From assembly GCA_049520515.1 (NCBI GenBank), contig JBEKPS010000004.1, positions 245,159 through 309,158 of the forward strand: a DNA stretch of 64,000 bases. The letters are read 5' to 3'. The translations under genes were made by a program, and so were the position numbers. Shown here piece after piece: positions 49,205 to 58,614 of the stretch (position 1 is the stretch's first letter; every line of letters starts with the position of its first letter). Source of the DNA: JAFAMS01 sp049520515 (GTDB lineage Bacteria; Vulcanimicrobiota; Vulcanimicrobiia; Vulcanimicrobiales; Vulcanimicrobiaceae). The notes under the pieces were generated by a model that did no database searches, had not been told where the DNA came from, and saw only the letters and a program-made list of their open reading frames with translations.

Positions 49205-49969
49205 TCAGGCCCGTGCGAGCACGATTCCTAGCGGGTGACGAAAACGAATGCCGCCGCCTTCACGGTAGGGCTTCAGACCCGTCGGCTCGCCGCCCGCGAG
49301 ATCGGCCTCGAAGGCCGCGAGCAGCTCGTCTCGGATCTCGCTCCCGGACATGTCGATCCAGTCCTCGAGATCGCGCGTCCGGTCGTGCGTGTACGCCTCA
49401 ACGATCGTGGCGCCGGCGGAGACCGGATAGGCTTGCAGCTGCGACCACGTCGCGGTCCAGGCATGTGAAGGGTCTCGGCGGCGCTCGATCGCGTTCGCGC
49501 GCTTCGCGAGATCGGGATCGTCGGGAACGAGCATGTCGATCAAGAGAACGCGTCCGCGTCCGCGCGCGACGCGCACCATCTCGTTGACGACGCGTTGCGG
49601 TTCGGCGATGTGGTGCAGCGAGAAGCGCGTCACCACGAGATCGAATGAGCCCTCTTCGAATGGGAGCGATTCGGCCTCGGCCTGCGTGAACGTGATGTTT
49701 GTGATGCCCTCGCGCGCAGCCGCCTGGCTGCCGGCGGCGAGCATCTCCGGCGTGATGTCGACCGCGACGACTTCCTTCGCGCGGCGAGCCAGCGCGCGGC
49801 CCAGCAATCCGCTTCCCGCTGCGACATCGAGTACGCGCGCATCCGGCGACAGCTCGACACGCTGCAAAATCGCCTGCAAATCAGCGGGGATTTCCATCGC
49901 TGCCCAGTGCACGGCTTGCTGCGAAAACTTCTCTTGAACGAGTTTGTGCTGCTCGGAATGCGGCGACAT
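49205..49969 (-). CDS. Class I SAM-dependent methyltransferase
   Basis: Start set at ATG 49969 (MSPHSEQHKLVQEKFSQQAVHW..); about 254 residues. UbiE-like methyltransferase: motif I VLDVAAGSGLLGRAL, VVAVDITPEMLAAGSQ, PFEEGSFDLVVTRFSLHHIAEP. The substrate is unknown. It is the first gene of the minus-strand cluster and is divergent from ppk2, with 83 bp between starts. Confidence 0.85.
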   Translation of the reverse strand: MSPHSEQHKLVQEKFSQQAVHWAAMEIPADLQAILQRVELSPDARVLDVAAGSGLLGRALARRAKEVVAVDITPEMLAAGSQAAAREGITNITFTQAEAESLPFEEGSFDLVVTRFSLHHIAEPQRVVNEMVRVARGRGRVLLIDMLVPDDPDLAKRANAIERRRDPSHAWTATWSQLQAYPVSAGATIVEAYTHDRTRDLEDWIDMSGSEIRDELLAAFEADLAGGEPTGLKPYREGGGIRFRHPLGIVLARA

Positions 49970-50052
49970 GCCGAGCGTCTTGGCGCTTCTCGGAAGCAGG
50001 TCCCCCCGCATGAAGGTTCCGTCAACTCAAGGGGCGCAAGCGACCGGAAACC

Positions 50053-50916
50053 GTGAAGCACAAACATCTGCGCGTACAGCCTGGCGCGCCAATCCGTTTG
50101 GCGGAAATCGATCCGAACGACACCAACGGATTCAAGGAGAAGGACGATGCGCGTGAGCTCCATGCGCAGAATCTCCATAAGGTCGAGATCCTCCAAGAAA
50201 AACTCGCGGCATCGCGTTCGTACGCGATCCTGATCGTGCTGCAAGGGATGGATTCGTCCGGAAAAGACGGCGTCATCAAGCACGTGATGTCAGGCATCAA
50301 TCCGCAAGGCGTCGATGTGCACGCGTTCAAGCAGCCGACGGAAAACGAGCTAAGTCACGATTTTCTGTGGCGCACCCAGGCGGCGTTGCCGGAGCGCGGG
50401 CGCATCGGTATTTTCAACCGCTCGTACTACGAAGAAGTGCTCGTCGTGCGCGTTCACAGCGACCTGCTCGCAAAAGAGCACATCGAATCGAACGGCAAAG
50501 ATATTTGGCGCGAGCGTTTCGAGGATATCAATGCGTTCGAGCGGCACCTCGTGCGCAACGGAACGCGTATCCTCAAGTTCTTCTTGCACATCTCCAAAGA
50601 CGAACAACGCCGCAGGCTGCTCGCCCGTCTCGACGACCCTTCGAAGAACTGGAAGTTTTCGATGAGCGATGCGACCGAGCGCGAGTATTGGAATCAGTAC
50701 ATTGCTGCATACGAATCGATGCTGAGCGGAACGAGTACGGATCACGCGCCCTGGTACATCATTCCGGCCGATCACAAATGGTTTTCTCGCGCCGCAATCG
50801 GTCAGCTTCTCGTGAACACGCTTGAATCGCTGGACCTTCAGTATCCCAAACCTGATACAGAACAGGAGAAATCATTGGAGCGCATCCGCAAACAGTTCGA
50901 GGCAGAGAAACGATGA
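50053..50916 (+). CDS. Polyphosphate kinase 2 family protein
   Basis: 287 residues, GTG start. PPK2 core: LIVLQGMDSSGKDGVIKHVMSGINPQGVDVHAFKQPT (Walker A GMDSSGKDG), FLWRTQAALPERGRIGIFNRSYYEEVLVVRVH (Walker B/lid), FFLHISKDEQRRRLLARLDDPSKNWKFS. It transfers phosphate between polyphosphate and nucleotides (class uncertain). The stop overlaps the M61 peptidase start by 4 bp. Confidence 0.9.
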   Translation: MKHKHLRVQPGAPIRLAEIDPNDTNGFKEKDDARELHAQNLHKVEILQEKLAASRSYAILIVLQGMDSSGKDGVIKHVMSGINPQGVDVHAFKQPTENELSHDFLWRTQAALPERGRIGIFNRSYYEEVLVVRVHSDLLAKEHIESNGKDIWRERFEDINAFERHLVRNGTRILKFFLHISKDEQRRRLLARLDDPSKNWKFSMSDATEREYWNQYIAAYESMLSGTSTDHAPWYIIPADHKWFSRAAIGQLLVNTLESLDLQYPKPDTEQEKSLERIRKQFEAEKR

Positions 50917-52808
50917 AAGCCTTCGTAACATTCTTGGTCGTCGCGCTGCTCGCGATTGCGCGGCCTGCGTTCGCACAGTCCTTTACTCCGGCGCAGTCGC
51001 TTGCGACCGAACAGAATCCGATGATGCTCGTTGTAGATGCACGCCATGTTACGCGCGGAGTGCTCTTCGTCCACGAGACGATGCCCGTGGAGTCCGGGAA
51101 ATTTACGATCGATTACCCGCAGTGGGTTCCAGGCGAGCACGGCCCGACCGGGCCGCTTTATGACCTCGCGAGCCTGCGCGTCTCGAACGGATCGACACCG
51201 GTTGCGTGGCATCGCGACGACGTCGACATGTACGCGTTTCACCTCGACGTTCCGCAGGGAGTCACGAGCGTTACGCTCGATTTCGATATTCTTCTCAACG
51301 CACCCGGAGACATTATGTCGACGGCGGCGCTCGCCATCATCAATTGGAATCGCGTGCTGCTGTATCAGCCCGGAATCGACTCGTCACAGTATTTTGTGAA
51401 GGCTTCGGTGATGCTGCCGCCGGCCTGGCAGTTCGGGACGGCGCTGCGCGTGCAATCACAAAGCACCGATCGCGTCGACTTTGCGACAACCGCAATCGTC
51501 AATTTTGTCGATTCGCCCATGGACTTGGGCGAGTACGCCAAGAAGTGGACGCTTTGGAAGGAAGGCACGGCTTTCGTCGAGCTCGATGCCTTCGCCGACG
51601 ATCCGAAAGATCTCGAGATTACGCCGAGCATCCTCAGTGCCTACGAACGCGTTCCGTCCGAAGCATTTGCGCTCTACGGCTCGCGCCACTTTGTCGACTA
51701 TCATGCGCTGCTGACCCTGAGCAATCCGATCCCGTTTCAAGGCATCGAACATCACCAATCGAGCGATAATCGGGCGGACAATGATTTTCTGACAAACGCG
51801 CCGGCCAACATTTCCTACGCCGACTTGGTGACGCACGAGTTCTCGCACTCCTGGAACGGAAAGTACCGCCGGCCCTATGATCTCACGACGCCAAACTTTC
51901 AAGTTCCTCAAAAGACCGACTTGCTGTGGGTCTACGAGGGGATGAATCAATATCTCGGCGATCTGATTGCGTTTCGTGCCGGACTGCGCGACCCGAAAAC
52001 CTACCCCGATCTCGTCGCCGCCGATTATGCGGCGTTGGCATCAGAATCCGGACGCAAGACCACGCCCATCATCGATCTGACGACGGGCGCTCCGTATTTT
52101 TACGCACAGCATGGCGAGTACGACTCGATCCGGCGGACTGCTTGGGATTTCTATTCCGAAGGCCATCTGCTGTGGCTGGATGTCGATACGATCATCCGCG
52201 AGCGCTCGCACGGTGCGCGCTCACTCGATACGTTCCTGCATCGATACACGCTGCCGGCAGTGACGGGCCCGATCGTCCAGACCTACACCCGCGCGCAAAT
52301 CGAATCGCTCCTGAACGACGTCGAGCCGTACGATTGGCACGCGTTCTTCGAACGCCATGTCTATACGGTTTCGCTAAATCCGCCCGAGGACGAGTTGGCG
52401 CGTGCCGGATGGAAGCTGATGTGGAACGAAACGCAGAACCCGTATCTGGCTCCGGACGATGTTGCCGATCGGGATGGGCTCAGTGCGTGGTTTAGCCTTG
52501 GCTTCACCACCGATGCGAAACACGTCGTGAAAGACGTGCGCGAAGGCTCGCCGGCCTGGGATGCAGGCCTGGAACCGTATGCAACGATCATTGCGATCGA
52601 TGGATTCGCCGTCGATAATGGGCGCCTGAACTACTCGCTAAGAACCGCGCAGCACTCGAACGCGCCGATCGCGCTCCTCGTTCAGCGCGACACCTCGTTT
52701 GCTGTGCTCAATCTCAACTACCACGACGGTCCGCGCTTCCCGCATCTCGAGCGCATCTCGGGGACAACCGATATGCTCTCGGCTATTGCGTCGCCGCACG
52801 CAAAGTGA
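50913..52808 (+). CDS. M61 family metallopeptidase with PDZ domain
   Basis: 631 residues. Signal peptide (AFVTFLVVALLAIARPAFAQ). N-terminal beta domain with YPQWVPGEHGPTGPLYDL, typical of M61 glycyl aminopeptidases. Zinc motif THEFSHSWNGK (HExxH) and third ligand in WVYEGMNQYLGDL. A PDZ-like part at the C-terminus (VREGSPAWDAGLEPYATIIAIDGFAVD). A periplasmic peptidase. The 3' end overlaps the convergent dehydratase gene by 26 bp. Confidence 0.9.
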   Translation: MKAFVTFLVVALLAIARPAFAQSFTPAQSLATEQNPMMLVVDARHVTRGVLFVHETMPVESGKFTIDYPQWVPGEHGPTGPLYDLASLRVSNGSTPVAWHRDDVDMYAFHLDVPQGVTSVTLDFDILLNAPGDIMSTAALAIINWNRVLLYQPGIDSSQYFVKASVMLPPAWQFGTALRVQSQSTDRVDFATTAIVNFVDSPMDLGEYAKKWTLWKEGTAFVELDAFADDPKDLEITPSILSAYERVPSEAFALYGSRHFVDYHALLTLSNPIPFQGIEHHQSSDNRADNDFLTNAPANISYADLVTHEFSHSWNGKYRRPYDLTTPNFQVPQKTDLLWVYEGMNQYLGDLIAFRAGLRDPKTYPDLVAADYAALASESGRKTTPIIDLTTGAPYFYAQHGEYDSIRRTAWDFYSEGHLLWLDVDTIIRERSHGARSLDTFLHRYTLPAVTGPIVQTYTRAQIESLLNDVEPYDWHAFFERHVYTVSLNPPEDELARAGWKLMWNETQNPYLAPDDVADRDGLSAWFSLGFTTDAKHVVKDVREGSPAWDAGLEPYATIIAIDGFAVDNGRLNYSLRTAQHSNAPIALLVQRDTSFAVLNLNYHDGPRFPHLERISGTTDMLSAIASPHAK

Positions 52809-53742
52809 CGACCGTGTTCCCTCCGCTCACCACGACGCCGACGCGTTCGCCGTCCGCAGGAACGTAGACACCGGAAATCAGCGCGGCAAAAGCCGCTGAA
52901 CCCCCAGGCTCTGCGATGATGCGAAGATCGTTCCAAAGACACTGTTGCGCGTGTTCGATCATCTCGTCCTCGACGAGCACGACACGCTCGACGTATTGAC
53001 GCGCAATCGGAAAAACAAGTTCGCCGACGCGGCGCGGCGCAAGCGAATCCGCGGCGATGCCGCCGGCTTCGGCATCGACCGGTTGACCGGCTTCGAATGC
53101 GCGCGTGAGGGTCGGCGACTTTCGCGGTTCGACGCCGATAACGCGCGAGCGTCCGCCGTACCACGCCGCGATTCCGCCGATCAAACCGCCGCCGCCAACA
53201 CCGACCAACACCGTATCGAGATTCGGTGCTTGCTGCTCGAGCTCGAGCGCGAGCGTGCCTTGTCCGCGAATCGTCTCCAACTGATCGAAGGCATGAATCG
53301 ACAGCGCGCCTGACTCGCGTTCAAACTCTTGGCTTGCGACGAGCGCATCGGCGTAGAGATCACCACGAATCTCGAGTCGCGCGCCGTACGAGCGAATACG
53401 TTCGATTTTCGCGGGCGACGAAATTGTCGGAACGAAAATCGTTGCGGGAATACCGAGGCGCATGGCTGCGTACGCGACGGCTGCACCGTGATTTCCACCC
53501 GACGCTGCAACGACGCCGGCGTTCGGAATCTTGCGCGATAAGAGGTTCGTAAACGCGCCGCGCGTTTTGAACGAGCCCGCATATTGCATCAATTCGAGCT
53601 TCAGCGCTATCGAAGCACACGTGATTCCGAGATCGGCCGGATTTATCTCGATTACAGGCGTTCGCCGGATGTACGGGCGAATGCGCTGCTCGATTTCTGA
53701 GACTTCATTCCTGAATTTTTCCGAGGAATCTAAATCAGGCAC
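52783..53742 (-). CDS. PLP-dependent threonine/serine dehydratase
   Basis: 319 residues, GTG start. Fold II PLP enzyme: KTRGAFTNLL contains the Schiff-base Lys (usual FKxRGA), ASGGNHGAAVAYAA contacts the cofactor, and VGVGGGGLIGGIAAWY is the phosphate-binding loop. There is no C-terminal regulatory ACT domain, so it is the catabolic type (TdcB-like threonine deaminase or serine racemase-like). Confidence 0.85.
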   Translation of the reverse strand: MPDLDSSEKFRNEVSEIEQRIRPYIRRTPVIEINPADLGITCASIALKLELMQYAGSFKTRGAFTNLLSRKIPNAGVVAASGGNHGAAVAYAAMRLGIPATIFVPTISSPAKIERIRSYGARLEIRGDLYADALVASQEFERESGALSIHAFDQLETIRGQGTLALELEQQAPNLDTVLVGVGGGGLIGGIAAWYGGRSRVIGVEPRKSPTLTRAFEAGQPVDAEAGGIAADSLAPRRVGELVFPIARQYVERVVLVEDEMIEHAQQCLWNDLRIIAEPGGSAAFAALISGVYVPADGERVGVVVSGGNTVVTLRAATQ

Positions 53743-53788
53743 TCCCAGGCTCCGACGTGAGGTATATCACCCCTAAAAGGAGTTACAC

Positions 53789-54313
53789 GTGTCGTCGGCA
53801 CTCACTGGAATCACCTCTTCGCTCGCATCATCGCAATCAGACTCTAGCGCGTCGATCAGCATCCCCACGGACCTCTCACCCGCGCAGGACGCAGAAGTCC
53901 AATCGATTTTGGGACAGCTCGCCAGCGGTTCGATAACCGCCGCGCAAGCGCAGAGCGAGATCTCTGCGATTTCTTCTTCGAGCGGCCAGAATAGCGGCAG
54001 TACGCAGGGCGCATCGGGAACCCACCCTCACCACGGACATCACGGCGAACACGCCGGTAAAGCCGACGGTACCTCGCAAGCGCAGACGTTGACCTCGGCG
54101 CTCGGCCTGACGTCAACTCAGGAATCTCAGATTGCCTCGATCGTTCAATCGGCGCAGCAGAGCAACGCCGAGCCGACGACCGTGCTGTCTCAGATCGAAG
54201 GCGTGCTGACGCCCGACCAACAGCAAAAGCTCGCGCAATTGCTTGCGCCGACGTATTCGTCGGTCGGGACAGGCACGGGTTCTCAGCCCCCGCTGTTTAG
54301 TACGACCGCTTAG
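53789..54313 (+). CDS. Ser/Gln-rich protein with His cluster and CpxP-like LTxxQ repeats
   Basis: 174 residues, GTG start with AAAGGAG at suitable distance. No signal peptide. Low-complexity Ser/Gln/Ala with a metal-binding-looking THPHHGHHGEH (about 79-89), flanked by LSPAQDAEVQSIL, LGLTSTQESQIASIV and VLTPDQQQKLAQLL, which fit the LTxxQ motif of the Spy/CpxP family helical hairpins. Likely metal-binding or a helical chaperone-like protein. It resembles the octapeptide unit of the giant protein in spirit (xLTPDQ) but not in length. Confidence 0.6.
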   Translation: MSSALTGITSSLASSQSDSSASISIPTDLSPAQDAEVQSILGQLASGSITAAQAQSEISAISSSSGQNSGSTQGASGTHPHHGHHGEHAGKADGTSQAQTLTSALGLTSTQESQIASIVQSAQQSNAEPTTVLSQIEGVLTPDQQQKLAQLLAPTYSSVGTGTGSQPPLFSTTA

Positions 54314-54726
54314 GCTCCGCCCGGCTTCGGCGCGCGAAACGAGAGCGCGTCGATCTTGCCGGCGTCATCGAAATGGATGTAGATGTCCTCGGTGCCTTTT
54401 GCAAAGACAGCTGTATAGCGCTGCCATGAGTCATCGAATGGGGGATCGTTTTTTTCGGTCGACTTCTTGACGCTCTTGTAGTCGCCGACTTGGGACTTGA
54501 TGTCCTTGACGATCCCCTCGACTTTGGCTTGCGTGTTGTGCTCGAGGTACGACGCTGCGAAATTCTCCGGCGTTACCTTGGGCTTCGTGAGGACTTCGTC
54601 AATCCGTTGTTGTCCGACATCGGCAGCGCCCGCCCCGGGTGGTGATTGCGGTGCGCTCTGCGCGTTCAGCGAGGTCCACGGTCCGAACACGATCAGTGCG
54701 AAGAGAATAGGCAACACGAGTTTCAT
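54310..54726 (-). CDS. Small secreted protein, DUF3887-like
   Basis: Start at ATG 54726 (MKLVLPILFALIVFGPWTSLNAQ), 138 residues with a signal peptide. The mature part AKVEGIVKDIKSQVGDYKSVKKS..FDDSWQRYTAVFAKGTEDIYIHFDDAGKIDALSF resembles the DUF3887 cystatin-like fold (QxxxGxYxxx..., YxVxFxxGxxxxxVxFDxxGKIxGL). The role is unknown; convergent with the previous gene (4-bp overlap). Confidence 0.65.
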   Translation of the reverse strand: MKLVLPILFALIVFGPWTSLNAQSAPQSPPGAGAADVGQQRIDEVLTKPKVTPENFAASYLEHNTQAKVEGIVKDIKSQVGDYKSVKKSTEKNDPPFDDSWQRYTAVFAKGTEDIYIHFDDAGKIDALSFRAPKPGGA

Positions 54727-54792
54727 CTTGGGCCGGTGCGATTCAAAGAACTCGCTTCCTGCCGCCAAATGGATGGTTTTACGCTTGCCTGC

Positions 54793-54822
54793 TTGACCCC
54801 ATCACGGCCACCGTGATAGAGT
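54793..54822 (+). promoter_or_regulatory. Promoter with internal operator upstream of the metY leader
   Basis: A -35 TTGACC (54793-54798) and a -10 TAGAGT (54817-54822) with an 18-bp spacer. Inside it is a perfect dyad ATCACGG-cca-CCGTGAT (54801-54817), well placed for a repressor. The leader peptide ATG starts 8 bases after the -10. Confidence 0.55.
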
Positions 54823-54829
54823 CCGACGC

Positions 54830-54892
54830 ATGTCGGCTCACGCCCGGATGATGACCATGTCCATGTGCTGTTTCCCGCAGGGATCGGCGTAA
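54830..54892 (+). CDS. Met/Cys-rich leader peptide (attenuation) upstream of metY
   Basis: Twenty codons, ATG 54830 to TAA 54892: MSAHARMMTMSMCCFPQGSA. It has five methionines, four of them clustered (MMTMSM), immediately followed by Cys-Cys. The short ORF lies between a promoter and an intrinsic terminator (54933-54957) that precedes metY, an enzyme using sulfide to make homocysteine or methionine precursors. This is the layout of ribosome-mediated attenuation: stalling at Met or Cys codons when charged tRNA is scarce would prevent the terminator. The ribosome site before it is weak, in line with an almost leaderless message starting close to the ATG. Confidence 0.7.
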   Translation: MSAHARMMTMSMCCFPQGSA

Positions 54893-54932
54893 GGAGTCAT
54901 TGGTCAGCGGCCCGCGCCGCGACACACAAGAC

Positions 54933-54957
54933 GCCTCCGCCGGTCGGAGGCTTTTTT
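54933..54957 (+). terminator. Intrinsic terminator (attenuator) before metY
   Basis: GCCTCCG (54933-54939) and CGGAGGC (54945-54951) with loop CCGGT, then six T. It lies 40 bp after the leader peptide stop and 39 bp before the metY start, so it acts on metY transcription from the leader promoter. An overlapping stem GCGGC..GCCGC (about 54907-54920) lies just upstream. Confidence 0.8.
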
Positions 54958-54995
54958 ATTTGCTTCGTTCCCCATCGCAAAAAGGACGAATTACG

Positions 54996-56291
<1,296 letters not shown>

Positions 56292-56317
56292 AGACCTGGA
56301 TCACGTTTTCAAAGGAG

Positions 56318-56355
56318 GCGGGGGAGGTACCGAGCGAAGCCTCGGCTCTCCCCGC
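56318..56355 (+). terminator. Terminator-like hairpin after metY
   Basis: GCGGGG..GAG (56318-56326) pairs with CTC..CCCCGC (56346-56355), with an inner CCGAG/CTCGG stem and loop CGAAGC. It is followed by TTTAG only, so termination may be partial. It shares the 13-mer CCGAGCGAAGCCT with the REP-like element at 44248-44299, so it could be a related repeat. Confidence 0.55.
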
Positions 56356-56371
56356 TTTAGGATTAGGGTAA

Positions 56372-57061
56372 GTGCCGCTTTTCGGATCGAGTCGTGCGGA
56401 CAAGAAGCGCGGTCATAAAGAGCGCGCGCATCCGCGTGTCAAGCGTCCGTTCAAGGTTCAGTACTCCCTCGATCGTGGTGAGACGATGTTTCCCGCGCTC
56501 GCCGTCGACATCAGCGTCGGCGGACTCGGCCTGCTGACGGAAGCCGAGATCGGCCTAAACGAATTTCTGGTTCAGCTTACGCTCGACGACCGGCAAATAA
56601 CGGCGCTCGTCTCGAAAGCCGGCAGCGTTCCCGGAAAACTTCGAGGCGGTGAGGCCTTTCGTACGGGCGGCAAATTTATCGGCATTACCGCCGATCATTG
56701 GGACACGCTCGCTCGTTTCATCGATAACGCGCCCGCACAGTCCGATAAACTGCGTGTGGATTTGAACTCGCTGCAGACGCGTCCCGACGATGCAGCGCGC
56801 CTGTTACCGAAAACGGCTTTGGCGCTGATACTCGGTGAGCTGGTGAAGATGAAGCGGCTCGCACCGATACATCCCACCGTCGAGCCACTGATCAAGCTGC
56901 GCTATCTTGGAAAGACGACGCGCCAAGGCGTCGAGATGCACGTGCTGCGCATCGAATCGCGCGTCGTGAAGCCGCATCACGTCAACAATTACGTAACGCA
57001 GTGCTATTTCGACGACACGCTCTCGCGGATCATTACGATCCCGATGGACCAGCAGGACTAG
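56372..57061 (+). CDS. PilZ-domain protein (c-di-GMP binding)
   Basis: 229 residues, GTG start. The N-terminal PilZ domain has the c-di-GMP motifs RAHPRVKR (RxxxR, about 18-25) and DISVGGLGL (D/NxSxxG). The C-terminal half, from about residue 130 (RPDDAARLLPKTALALILGELVKMKRLAPIHP..), is a conserved unnamed region shared with the convergent neighbour. Likely a cytoplasmic second-messenger effector. Confidence 0.8.
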   Translation: MPLFGSSRADKKRGHKERAHPRVKRPFKVQYSLDRGETMFPALAVDISVGGLGLLTEAEIGLNEFLVQLTLDDRQITALVSKAGSVPGKLRGGEAFRTGGKFIGITADHWDTLARFIDNAPAQSDKLRVDLNSLQTRPDDAARLLPKTALALILGELVKMKRLAPIHPTVEPLIKLRYLGKTTRQGVEMHVLRIESRVVKPHHVNNYVTQCYFDDTLSRIITIPMDQQD

Positions 57062-57744
57062 TCTAAGACCGTAATCTCCGTGGCTCCATCGTCGAACGTG
57101 AAACGCGTGCGATGACGCGCTTCCGTGTGATGATGGCTGTGCGTGGTGTGCGAGATCTTCGATTCGATCGTGAGATGGTGCAGACGCTTGCCGTTCTTCA
57201 CCGTCGCGCCGCTGTAATAATACGCGACGAGTGGCGAATGCTTTCCGTCGGGCGGAGCAAGGCGCTTGCGTGAAACGAGCTCCGCGTGGAGACGCTCTTG
57301 AATCACTCTCGGGAAAAGCCGGTTGACGTCATCGGGACTGACGCGCATGGCGGCGAGATCGTCCTGCGCTTTATTCTTGTCTTCGATCGGCGCGCCACGC
57401 AACCAGCGCAGCATGGCGTCTTGATCGTCGCGCTTCATCGAAACAAATCGCAGCGCGTACTTGTGAAGCTTATTACCGCCCTGAATGGCGCCTTCGTGGC
57501 GTACGACTGCCATGCGACAGGGGATATTGCGCGATCCAATCGTCAGCTTGAAGTCGAGCTCGGTTTTGGCTAAGCCGTGCTGAGAGAGTATCGAGATCCC
57601 GCCGACGCCGATGTCGATCCCCATGACCGGACTCCAGGTCAAGCCGTTGGAGCTGCAGGCTACCTTGTAGGGCATGCGGGCGCGGGGCGCTTCCCGGCGG
57701 TCATCCGCGCGGGAACCGAACCAGTCGATAAGGTCCGAGAACAT
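57058..57744 (-). CDS. PilZ-domain protein, paralogue of its convergent neighbour
   Basis: Start at ATG 57744 (MFSDLIDWFGSRADDRREAPRARMPYKV); 228 residues, the same length as the neighbour. PilZ motifs RREAPRAR and DIGVGGISIL (Ser of DxSxxG is Gly). The C-terminal half repeats the partner's pattern (SPDDVNRLFPRVIQERLHAELVSRKRLAPPDG.., LHHLTIESKI) and has a His-rich THSHHHTEARHR loop. The two genes are convergent with a 4-bp overlap, so they arose by inverted duplication. Confidence 0.8.
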   Translation of the reverse strand: MFSDLIDWFGSRADDRREAPRARMPYKVACSSNGLTWSPVMGIDIGVGGISILSQHGLAKTELDFKLTIGSRNIPCRMAVVRHEGAIQGGNKLHKYALRFVSMKRDDQDAMLRWLRGAPIEDKNKAQDDLAAMRVSPDDVNRLFPRVIQERLHAELVSRKRLAPPDGKHSPLVAYYYSGATVKNGKRLHHLTIESKISHTTHSHHHTEARHRTRFTFDDGATEITVLD

Positions 57745-57790
57745 AATATCTTCTTCGGCATATGGAGCCCGGAATTGCTCTTGCGCTGCA

Positions 57791-58543
57791 TCACAAATCT
57801 TTGCCGACGCCCGGCGGGCAAGGATCGAAGTCGGTTCTGCCGTCGGGCCGTGTCTTTTCAAGCGTCAGCCGAACAGCGAGCGGCTCTTTCGAGCTATTGA
57901 GCCCCGGCGGCGGCAATTGGGCTTTGACGCCTTCATCGTCGTCGGACGTTTTCTGCGAAAACGGATCGTCGGCTTCGCTCGCGTAGTGCCACGCGTAGGG
58001 GAAGACGCCTTCGAGCCTCTGGCCGTCGCCGAGCGTCAGCTGAACGCGTATCGTGTCATCGAAGCTGCCGTCTTGGCGATTGAACTGCGCGTGGATTCGA
58101 TAGAACACGGGGCTTCCGCACGGCGCCGTCGCGTTTGCAGCGCCGCTCCCGTCGCCGCCGGTCCCACCGCCCGCATTACTTTCCGACCCGGCACCGCTGC
58201 CGGCGCCCGTACCCGAGCCGCTCGAAGCGCCCGGCCCTAATGAGGGCTGGGTCCCGGTACCGGTGCTGGCGACCGTTTTTGAGCCGTGCATCGCCGACCA
58301 CCAGATCGGGCGGCTTTCCTTATGATGAACGATCTGTTGCGTTCGCACTTGCAGCTTTGGGGCGCCTTTCGATCCGCCGGTGTGAACCGCCGGCGTCGTC
58401 GCCCGTGGTGCCGCCACGTGCTGAACGGTTGCGGGCGTCGAGCTTGGAACCGGCGTTTGTATCGGTGCGGGTGAGCGCAGCTCAATGACGACGCGGGTCG
58501 GCATAACCGACTCGCGCGCTTCGGGCTCGCGCTCCACCCGCAA
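57791..58543 (-). CDS. Proline/glycine-rich envelope protein, possibly with an uncalled N-terminal membrane segment
   Basis: 250 residues from TTG 58543. A Pro/Thr-rich region (RSPAPIQTPVPSSTPATVQ), a Gly/Ser/Thr tract (about 93-135), then a globular C-terminal domain with two Cys. Upstream of the TTG the frame stays open and reads SRRLLLAIACSIAIHEILIGAGGFL, a TonB-like N-terminal membrane anchor, back to an ATA codon at 58618-58616 that overlaps the previous stop. No ATG, GTG or TTG precedes it, so either a non-standard start is used or the anchor is lost. The function may be envelope-spanning like TonB; not certain. Confidence 0.55.
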   Translation of the reverse strand: MRVEREPEARESVMPTRVVIELRSPAPIQTPVPSSTPATVQHVAAPRATTPAVHTGGSKGAPKLQVRTQQIVHHKESRPIWWSAMHGSKTVASTGTGTQPSLGPGASSGSGTGAGSGAGSESNAGGGTGGDGSGAANATAPCGSPVFYRIHAQFNRQDGSFDDTIRVQLTLGDGQRLEGVFPYAWHYASEADDPFSQKTSDDDEGVKAQLPPPGLNSSKEPLAVRLTLEKTRPDGRTDFDPCPPGVGKDL

Positions 58544-58614
58544 GAATCCACCGGCACCGATAAGGATCTCGTGAATTGCGATCGAGCACGCGATCGCGAG
58601 CAGCAGACGCCGAC

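Noticed and set aside
10210..53762. 15-base match GGCTCCGACGTGAGG at 10210-10224 and 53748-53762
   Set aside because: A few 15-mer matches are expected by chance in 64 kb; one copy is inside a coding region and the flanks do not match.
54781..54995. SAM riboswitch upstream of metY
   Set aside because: No SAM-I, SAM-II or SAM-IV core pattern could be traced; the leader peptide plus terminator explains the layout better.
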